DNA of 13,890 bases from Bacteroidaceae bacterium (GTDB lineage: Bacteria > Bacteroidota > Bacteroidia > Bacteroidales > Bacteroidaceae): NCBI GenBank assembly GCA_900770665.1, contig CAAGKZ010000054.1:1-13890 (forward strand), in the 5' to 3' direction. The notes beneath the pieces are model-generated. The model made no database searches. It worked only from the letters and a program-made list of their open reading frames with translations, and was not told where the DNA came from. The translations under genes were made by a program, and so were the position numbers. Shown here piece after piece: positions 8,601 through 13,890 of the stretch (its first letter is position 1; the number at the start of each line of letters is the position of its first letter).

Positions 8601-11600
8601 CACCCAAATACACACGCAAATAGTGATGCAGGCCATCGGTACTATTTTTCTCCCAAGTTGTGTGTATGTAAGATTCGTTGTCATTATCGAGCAAATCACC
8701 AATTGCCCCCTCACGAATTTCGGCATTACTGTATATATAGTATTGTTCGCCGGCTGTTGTTGAAAGAGTTAATGCAGCTGCCTTGCCTGTGGGGTTGATA
8801 TTTGTTGCCACCTCGGCAATCAAAGCCTCGGCAAGGTCAATGAGTTCGCCAATAGCGCGGATTTTTTTAGCTTTCTCCTCATCGGCAAGAGTGTGAAGAA
8901 CCACGCCGCTTGCATTCTTGAATTCACTGCCTACGACGGTGTAACCACCCTGGCAACCGCCGTCGGCAATAGTGATGTCGAGCAAGTTTGTACAGCCCTC
9001 AAACGGGTCGGGCTCTGCACCTGCCAGCACCTCGAAGTTTGTTATATCCAAGCCTTTGGGCAATTTGGCACTGAATGCCGAGATATTGTCATACGAGAAT
9101 GCAACCTCGCTGCTTGTCTTCGACTGACCCTCGGAGTTAGTAATTGTAATAACAGCTTTGCCGGTTCCCTTGTTCTCTATCTGCACTGTGAATGTTGAAA
9201 TTTTAGTATCGGTAAGTTCCTTGAAATAGTCGTTTCCGAGACCAGAGAAAGGTGCGCGAACGTGCCAACAAGTACTCCAATTGTTAGTACTTGAAAGATA
9301 GAACAACTCACTGCCCGTACCGTTTTCGTTAGGATAAAGCAAGGGACTACCCCACTCATTGAAAGTAGAAACGCCATCCGACTTATATGTCGCACGTATT
9401 GTCCAAGCCTCACTCTTCTTTAGTGTGAAGCCAAGGTCAATAACCTGAACTTTGTTGTCGGGGTTGTTGTCTCCTGTGGCAGTAGGGGTATTTTCACCCT
9501 TGACGCTAGTGCTGAACAGCACATTGCTACTCAACTCCTCAATTGTCGCCGGCAAACTGATAGACCACAAATCCTTGTTATCCTTGAACAGACCATTGTC
9601 GAAGCCAACAATCTTCAACTGCTGGCCAAGAATCTCAACATTCTCGGGGATTACAAGGTCGTGGTTACCGCTCTTGCGTACTTTGGTAAGGATTACAACT
9701 TCGGGAACAGAAACCTCTGTGAACACAAAGTCTGTACAATAAGCCTCTGTTGACTGATTATGAGGTCTTGTTGACTGGTTGAATCCGGAACCATCATCAT
9801 TTATAACAAAGAAGAGGTTGCGTGTCTCACCGTTACCGGGTACAGACTGCATTGTAACGCCCTCGTAATATGTTGTACCTGTTCCAAGTTCAAAGCCATA
9901 AGACGAAGAAGTCAGACCTTGATGCTTGAGGTACTTTGTTGGGTCGGCAACATTCTGGAATACATATTTACCATCCTCAATGCTGCAGAGCCACAGATAA
10001 CTTGCCGCAGTCGATTCTGTTGTGCTCAATGTGAGCGTACCGCTGTTGTTGTAGAGGTAACGGTTCACATACTCGCCATCGTTTGTGGGGCGTGTAGGAG
10101 CATAGATATAATACTTTTTGCCGGCTTCGGGTTTTGCGCCGTTGGCAAGCTTTGTTGTTACGACATCCTTGCCCGGCTCGGTGCGGTACTCAATCTGCCA
10201 GCCGTCAATATCCAATGATTTACGGAAACGGGCTGTGTAGGTAGCGTCCTCCTTTGCAAGCATTGAATACTCAAGTTCAGTAGTCACCAAACGGCCATAG
10301 TGGTCGTACCAACCGAGGAACTCAACATCCTCGCTTGTATTTTCGGCAGCAATGAAGAAAAGTACACCCTTTGTAACATCCCACTCGGTTGCAGTAATAT
10401 CAGCCGGAGTCTCATCAGTCCAAACTTTCACTGTACCCCACTCCTCGCTATTTGTTGCAACGGTGATGTGAGCAGCCTTGTCCGAGAAATCGGTTACGTT
10501 GAGTATGATTTCGTAAACAGGGCGGTTAGAGCCATCCTTCGCCCCCAAACTTGCAGGCTTATTGCTGTTACTAAATGCACCGTCGAAGCGCAGACGCATG
10601 TGAGTGATACCCAAAGGAGCATCGTAAGGCAAAAGTACATTGATTTTGTTTTTGCAGACTGCAGTATTTTCACCACCGTTTGTACCAACCTCTTTCAACA
10701 GTTCGCCCTCGTCGTCAAAATCGCCATCGGCATTAAGGTCGATGAATGCACGGAAATAACAATACTTCAAACCGTTACTGCTACCATTGTCATACTCAAC
10801 GTCGAAACTTGCGCCCCGTGGCACATTTATAATTTGTGGAATTGTGGTAAATACGCTCGTTGGAGCAGTATCTGCTTCATAAATTGTTTCTGCATCACGG
10901 TTGTAATAGGCAAAAGTCATATTATGCACAAACGACATATAATCATTTATAGTACCAAGCTCGCTTGTATAGCTATTGTCGGCAACTACGCCCCACTTGT
11001 CCTGGATGAAGTTAGCAGTAAATGTAGCCTCTTCCTTACCATAGTAGATGAATGGGTTATCGTTGCTGACAACTTCGCCCTGTGCATCGGTCCAGTTCTC
11101 AAAGTTGTAACCGGTGTTTGCTGTAGCAATCATCTTCACCGCAAGGGCATTGGTAACAGTTGTACCGTCGGCACCCTCAATGGCTACCGAACCGTTTGCA
11201 CCCGCAACGGCTGTTACAGTACGGTTTTCTGTAATATCCTCAATGAGTGCGAGGTTGAATGTAATTACAGTGCCGTCGCTGTATGTAACCTTGGCAGTTG
11301 TCTTGCCAATAGCTGCATCGGCAGGAATTGCCACCTTGTTACCATCGGTCACTGCAAGAGTCTCGCTGTTGCTTGCTGCGCCGTCGTTGTTAAGGTCAAT
11401 CCAAACGCTTGAGATTGTTACGTTCTTGCCGATTTCGAGAGGCAACGCAACGGTCTTACCACGGTAAACCTCGGGGATAACATCGCTCTTTGTTGCGTTG
11501 GTTGTTATACCCATTGGGAATACATAGTTCTTTTCTGCACCCTTAACACGACCAAAATATTTGCCAAATGTCTCGGCAGCCTTTGCGGTTGCAGTCATAT

Positions 11601-13863
11601 CTGTGGGGATTGTAACCTTTGAATAGTCATAATCAGTATAGTTGACAGTCCAAGGATACTCGAAGCCACTATACCAGCCACCAGAAGGTGCGTTACCATT
11701 ATTCTCGAAGAAATATTTCCAGCGCTCGTAGTGGAAATCCTTTATAAGGCCAGCCCAGCAACGGTTAGAATAATCATTAAGATTATCTTGTTTTCCACAC
11801 CAAACAGTAATCTGTGTACGGGCATTCCACTCAAGCCAGTTGCGGTCGTTCACAGTTGTACCGTCCACCTCGTCGGCAATGTTGCGTGCAAGGCTTGTCC
11901 AACGCTCAAGTTTGAAACCGGCATCATAAGAGAGCATAGTATCAAGGTCGAGCATCAATTGCAAGTAGAGCTGGTAGAGACGAGTATATTCTGCATCGTT
12001 GCCGCGAGCAGCGTTGATAAGTGGCAGCAACTGTGCCGCATAGTCAACCATTGCCTGGCGAACAACGTCAATAAAGTCATAGTTGTAGTTTGCGATACCA
12101 TCCTGTCCGCCGTTTGCTGTTACAAGGTCTTTGACAGAATAGAGTTGGTCGGCAGCAAGGAGAACATCTTGTGTATCCCAGTAGATAGCTGATGTACTCC
12201 AATGTGAAACACTGTTTACGACCCATTTTGGACGGGCAAGAATAACAGCCTCGGATGTACCCTGCTGGTCTGTAGGACAAGCCCAAACAGATTTCTTGAG
12301 GTTCTGAAGCGCAGCGAGTGCATTGTCGTTCTTTACACCATAGCGTGAGTGAGCATACTCGGCCAACCACTCATCGGCTGTCGGGCGATTGTTCACATCC
12401 ATCCAAGGAAGTTCAAAAAGCATATCGTAGAGAATAGGGTTGGTCTCGGAACCCTCGGGAGTTGCACCGATACCCTTACAGTTGTTACCCTTTGCTAACG
12501 CACGGAAGTAGTCGTTCATTGTGCTCTCCAAACGACCGTGCATACCACTGCGGCCACCAAAGTTGTGGAGCATACAGAAGATATAAGGGCGCCCTTGAAA
12601 GTAATCGGTGTTCCACTTTGCCTTGCCCGGAGCATCGGAGAAGAGGTCAAGAGCAATAAAACGTTCCTTGTAACTGTCAGTATTCATCACACCGAACGCA
12701 CCACTCACAGGTGTTTCCTGCCAATACTGAACAATCCATTTTGGTTGCGCCGGAGCATTGTACTTATCAATTTTCTCCTTGCCCTCATCAGCATAGCAAA
12801 GGTCAAGATTGGCCATAATACCAGGATACAAGATGTCAGGCCCCACAGGAGCGGACATCTCGTGAAAGGGGTCAATGCTATAGAACTCAGACACACCCAT
12901 AACATCGTGCAGATGCTTATAGTATACTTTAGCCAAATTCTTAAAGCTCTCAGTTGTTGGGTTTACAACGCTTGGGTGTGTAAAGCCACCACCCCAGCTA
13001 TCAGCCTTAACAAGATCGCCCTGCTTGAAATTTTCAACATTAATATTGGCATATTTGCTATCCTCACCAAGTTTTCTTGGCACCTGGCCGCTGAAGCCCG
13101 GGATAACAGGCTGCATACCAAGCTCACGCATACGCTGGAGCATATTGCGACAGAGCTGCTCCTGACGGGTGTACCACCAGTCGGGGTTACCGTTCATTGT
13201 AACATCGTTGGCGTTGATTGTACCACCCCAGCCCTCGAGGTTGTTCATCGCAAACCAAGCCATAAAGCCAGGACCGGCAATATAAGCTTTAATATCCTCC
13301 TCACTCATTCCTATCTCTGTGAGGAACTTGCGTGTGACAACCTCAAGACCCACAAGGTTCAACGGAGCGTTGATACCGTGTAGAGCCATCCAGTCAATCT
13401 CCTGCTGCCAACGCTCCCAAGTCCAGAAAGCCATTGAGTAGGAGAATGTACAGGTGTTGAAGTCGTAACGGTAGGTTGCGTTACTTACATGCTTCTCCTC
13501 GCTACCGGGAACAGGCAAAGTAACCTGTGAAAGGTCGGTTGTGAGGTTGTTCCAAGTGAGGTTGATGTGTGCATAGTGGTTCAAGTACCAGTTGATACCT
13601 GTTGCCACCGACAGTTGGTTGTTACCCTTGATACAGGGCTTGCCGTTCTTCGATGTGATAACAAACACATCCTTGCCATTCTCGGCGAGGTTTGCATCAA
13701 TCACAATCTCGAACTTGTCGGCTGCGCCGTCGCCACCAATACGGTTAAGCAATCCGGTGATAGCCTGTTCGGGCGTTGCCACCGGTGCCTGTGCTGTAGC
13801 TGTGTCAATTGAGAACAGCGCCACAAGCGCGAGCATTAATGTCAGAAAAAAGTTCTTTTTCAT
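5644..13863 (-). CDS. giant secreted GH89 alpha-N-acetylglucosaminidase with extended accessory region (2739 aa)
   Basis: Paralogue of the 288-5204 product, with the same predicted removal of terminal alpha-GlcNAc. Residues 1-25 are a signal peptide (TATAQA, no lipobox). The NAGLU N-terminal (about 29-120), barrel (about 130-475) and helical (about 483-745) domains follow, with acid/base Glu335 (DPFHE) and nucleophile Glu470 (GATPEG) intact. Next come GEVED-like and InlB-type repeat modules (about 795-1215), as in the paralogue. The BspA-like segment is split by a beta-trefoil-like module (about 1238-1385) and a jelly-roll or LamG-like module (about 1449-1617). A discoidin-like domain (about 1705-1850) and helical segment (about 1856-1912) follow. 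The rest is unique: a trefoil-like module (about 1917-2080), a LCLPFNVVLPAGVTAY module (about 2083-2215), two more trefoil-like modules (about 2235-2385 and 2389-2530), a related LYLPYSVDVPDGVTAY module (about 2533-2682) and the tail AIYDLQGRKL...GFYIVDGEKVFVK. The reading frame is open throughout. The promoter lies outside the window. GH89 activity is firm; fold names for the accessory modules are by pattern only. Confidence 0.93.
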   Translation of the reverse strand: MKKNFFLTLMLALVALFSIDTATAQAPVATPEQAITGLLNRIGGDGAADKFEIVIDANLAENGKDVFVITSKNGKPCIKGNNQLSVATGINWYLNHYAHINLTWNNLTTDLSQVTLPVPGSEEKHVSNATYRYDFNTCTFSYSMAFWTWERWQQEIDWMALHGINAPLNLVGLEVVTRKFLTEIGMSEEDIKAYIAGPGFMAWFAMNNLEGWGGTINANDVTMNGNPDWWYTRQEQLCRNMLQRMRELGMQPVIPGFSGQVPRKLGEDSKYANINVENFKQGDLVKADSWGGGFTHPSVVNPTTESFKNLAKVYYKHLHDVMGVSEFYSIDPFHEMSAPVGPDILYPGIMANLDLCYADEGKEKIDKYNAPAQPKWIVQYWQETPVSGAFGVMNTDSYKERFIALDLFSDAPGKAKWNTDYFQGRPYIFCMLHNFGGRSGMHGRLESTMNDYFRALAKGNNCKGIGATPEGSETNPILYDMLFELPWMDVNNRPTADEWLAEYAHSRYGVKNDNALAALQNLKKSVWACPTDQQGTSEAVILARPKWVVNSVSHWSTSAIYWDTQDVLLAADQLYSVKDLVTANGGQDGIANYNYDFIDVVRQAMVDYAAQLLPLINAARGNDAEYTRLYQLYLQLMLDLDTMLSYDAGFKLERWTSLARNIADEVDGTTVNDRNWLEWNARTQITVWCGKQDNLNDYSNRCWAGLIKDFHYERWKYFFENNGNAPSGGWYSGFEYPWTVNYTDYDYSKVTIPTDMTATAKAAETFGKYFGRVKGAEKNYVFPMGITTNATKSDVIPEVYRGKTVALPLEIGKNVTISSVWIDLNNDGAASNSETLAVTDGNKVAIPADAAIGKTTAKVTYSDGTVITFNLALIEDITENRTVTAVAGANGSVAIEGADGTTVTNALAVKMIATANTGYNFENWTDAQGEVVSNDNPFIYYGKEEATFTANFIQDKWGVVADNSYTSELGTINDYMSFVHNMTFAYYNRDAETIYEADTAPTSVFTTIPQIINVPRGASFDVEYDNGSSNGLKYCYFRAFIDLNADGDFDDEGELLKEVGTNGGENTAVCKNKINVLLPYDAPLGITHMRLRFDGAFSNSNKPASLGAKDGSNRPVYEIILNVTDFSDKAAHITVATNSEEWGTVKVWTDETPADITATEWDVTKGVLFFIAAENTSEDVEFLGWYDHYGRLVTTELEYSMLAKEDATYTARFRKSLDIDGWQIEYRTEPGKDVVTTKLANGAKPEAGKKYYIYAPTRPTNDGEYVNRYLYNNSGTLTLSTTESTAASYLWLCSIEDGKYVFQNVADPTKYLKHQGLTSSSYGFELGTGTTYYEGVTMQSVPGNGETRNLFFVINDDGSGFNQSTRPHNQSTEAYCTDFVFTEVSVPEVVILTKVRKSGNHDLVIPENVEILGQQLKIVGFDNGLFKDNKDLWSISLPATIEELSSNVLFSTSVKGENTPTATGDNNPDNKVQVIDLGFTLKKSEAWTIRATYKSDGVSTFNEWGSPLLYPNENGTGSELFYLSSTNNWSTCWHVRAPFSGLGNDYFKELTDTKISTFTVQIENKGTGKAVITITNSEGQSKTSSEVAFSYDNISAFSAKLPKGLDITNFEVLAGAEPDPFEGCTNLLDITIADGGCQGGYTVVGSEFKNASGVVLHTLADEEKAKKIRAIGELIDLAEALIAEVATNINPTGKAAALTLSTTAGEQYYIYSNAEIREGAIGDLLDNDNESYIHTTWEKNSTDGLHHYLRVYLGDEPSLNDFSFSYVTRNNVNNEKPKQITVAGCDTENGSYETIAVLTDLPEASAEKYESPVYSAKGYKYLRFMVDDTYRDLANSGHKAYSMAKFDLYSVSSSAEVKPAYANLAGVTATEVEGVYDSMAAALYYYNNGGSAEQLQAAYDELKPLYDALNAKKDKVFNGVYHIVYNGAPVFVADDNDAILSSAWYKTPEFKLVDATTDTTADSDKPAQQNLIDSKAVADALFTVVPNDAASGYTLSAQGLYLYSTINENTDPYWGYYPIAFYTDEEMAGVYLFEETGVVGSYKLKSSENNLQYVSDWGPIFGNGDGETTTAFTLTQVTEYTLTVPANGVTTLCLPFNVVLPAGVTAYDLAKANITTANRYSTYELVEVASEGDVLAKNTPVIIKAAANDYTLTITMNDEGAKGSVENSVLRSGIVKTTLADGNNYTFDGVDFNLVAAGTVIPANQCYMALDENLGTKVYGTAPAFVLTTDEKNPVLYKIVIKRAEDNSKVLSHDAENNKVKIVDSVDKEKSQAWYFMAGDNGGVLIKPYTAGGNMLTIESTGDGADKAIIAAENDNWFQEWSITKSTQNGCTDYYYIKVVGEGNAGTFSHNGGFNVTSYMGVWAGGFNSTDGGSLFKFIDTEVEIPTLKYPELNKVYRIKSYVVNAGNHYHYLVNNNASIQFPLTVEDGGKSAMWVCTSANEEEHKYKFVSAIGTAALGWQGAAEEAVEYTISEGVENGTMALNYNGMYLALTTEEHNNGVKFNHATGYKHQHDVQHWSTDWMFEEVEDAEVAYERSFGEGLKWATLYLPYSVDVPDGVTAYYATSTGVDGNVINLTEVGKVPAYKAVLLYRGENATAGFSFAFEQNVDAAIVDGNIFEGRVMSGTVECVANHNYYLLLNAGNGEKFYWVLKEYDANGKYYPGQDKTHIKCEANKGYLKLPTQQGAASYSFRIEGSTGVEEVKGENGKVKAIYDLQGRKLTEVTKPGFYIVDGEKVFVK
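10168..13863 (-). repeat. paralogous block, copy B (pairs with about 1500-5204)
   Basis: Counterpart of the 1500-5204 block. Similarity is strongest over the helical NAGLU C-terminal domain and the GEVED-like/B-repeat modules. It is weakest in the signal peptide and in two barrel loops near the acid/base glutamate. Collinear similarity breaks near 10150, where the larger gene gains a trefoil-like insertion. Confidence 0.85.
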
Positions 13864-13890
13864 ATTATTGTTTTTTAATTATTTATCTCT

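Noticed and set aside
10300..11412. 370-codon open frame on the plus strand
   Set aside because: It lies wholly antisense to the well-conserved GEVED-like and B-repeat region of the larger GH89. The predicted protein is Cys/Ile/Val-rich with no recognisable domain, and it has no promoter or spacing that suggests a gene.
12538..13383. 281-codon open frame on the plus strand
   Set aside because: It is antisense to the catalytic barrel of the larger GH89. The frame stays open because of the codon use of the real gene; there is no domain or initiation signal.

Overview
The window comes from a member of the Bacteroidales, most likely a gut or oral relative of Prevotella, Bacteroides or Muribaculaceae. 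The evidence is promoter motifs of the Bacteroidetes type (TTTG, about 19-20 bases, TAnnTTTG), AT-rich leaders without a strong Shine-Dalgarno, and very large secreted glycosidases built from modules typical of this order (GEVED-like, InlB-type B-repeat, BspA-like leucine-rich, discoidin-like, beta-trefoil-like), ending in a short YDLQG/GxYIVxGxKVFVK tail. Genus cannot be fixed from the sequence. All genes lie on the minus strand.

Layout, read along the minus strand from high to low coordinates: (1) 13863-5644, a 2739-residue secreted family GH89 alpha-N-acetylglucosaminidase with a very long accessory C-terminal half. (2) 5643-5205, an intergenic region holding in order a strong intrinsic terminator (5561-5606), a well-formed Bacteroidetes promoter (5511-5541) and a 261-bp element with terminal inverted repeats (5234-5494). 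(3) 5204-288, a second, shorter (1638-residue) GH89 paralogue. (4) 287-94, a short intergenic region with a 50-bp miniature version of the same inverted-repeat element (197-246) and a tRNA promoter (127-157). (5) 93-7, tRNA-Ser(GCU).

The two enzymes are tandem paralogues. They align from signal peptide to about residue 1230 with both catalytic glutamates kept, and DNA identity is very high in patches. They differ in active-site-flanking loops and above all in accessory modules: the larger protein carries two modules inserted inside a shared leucine-rich-like domain and an extra stretch of about 780 residues before the shared tail. GH89 enzymes remove terminal alpha-linked GlcNAc, as found on heparan sulfate ends and on alpha-1,4-GlcNAc-capped mucin O-glycans, so a role in host glycan foraging is a reasonable inference. 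No SusC/SusD pair, sulfatase or regulator is visible here.

The most unusual non-coding signal is the pair of related inverted-repeat elements flanking the shorter gene. The long one sits between the predicted promoter and the start codon, so it would be transcribed as most of the 5' leader. The short one looks like the same element with its interior deleted and may serve as the gene's terminator.
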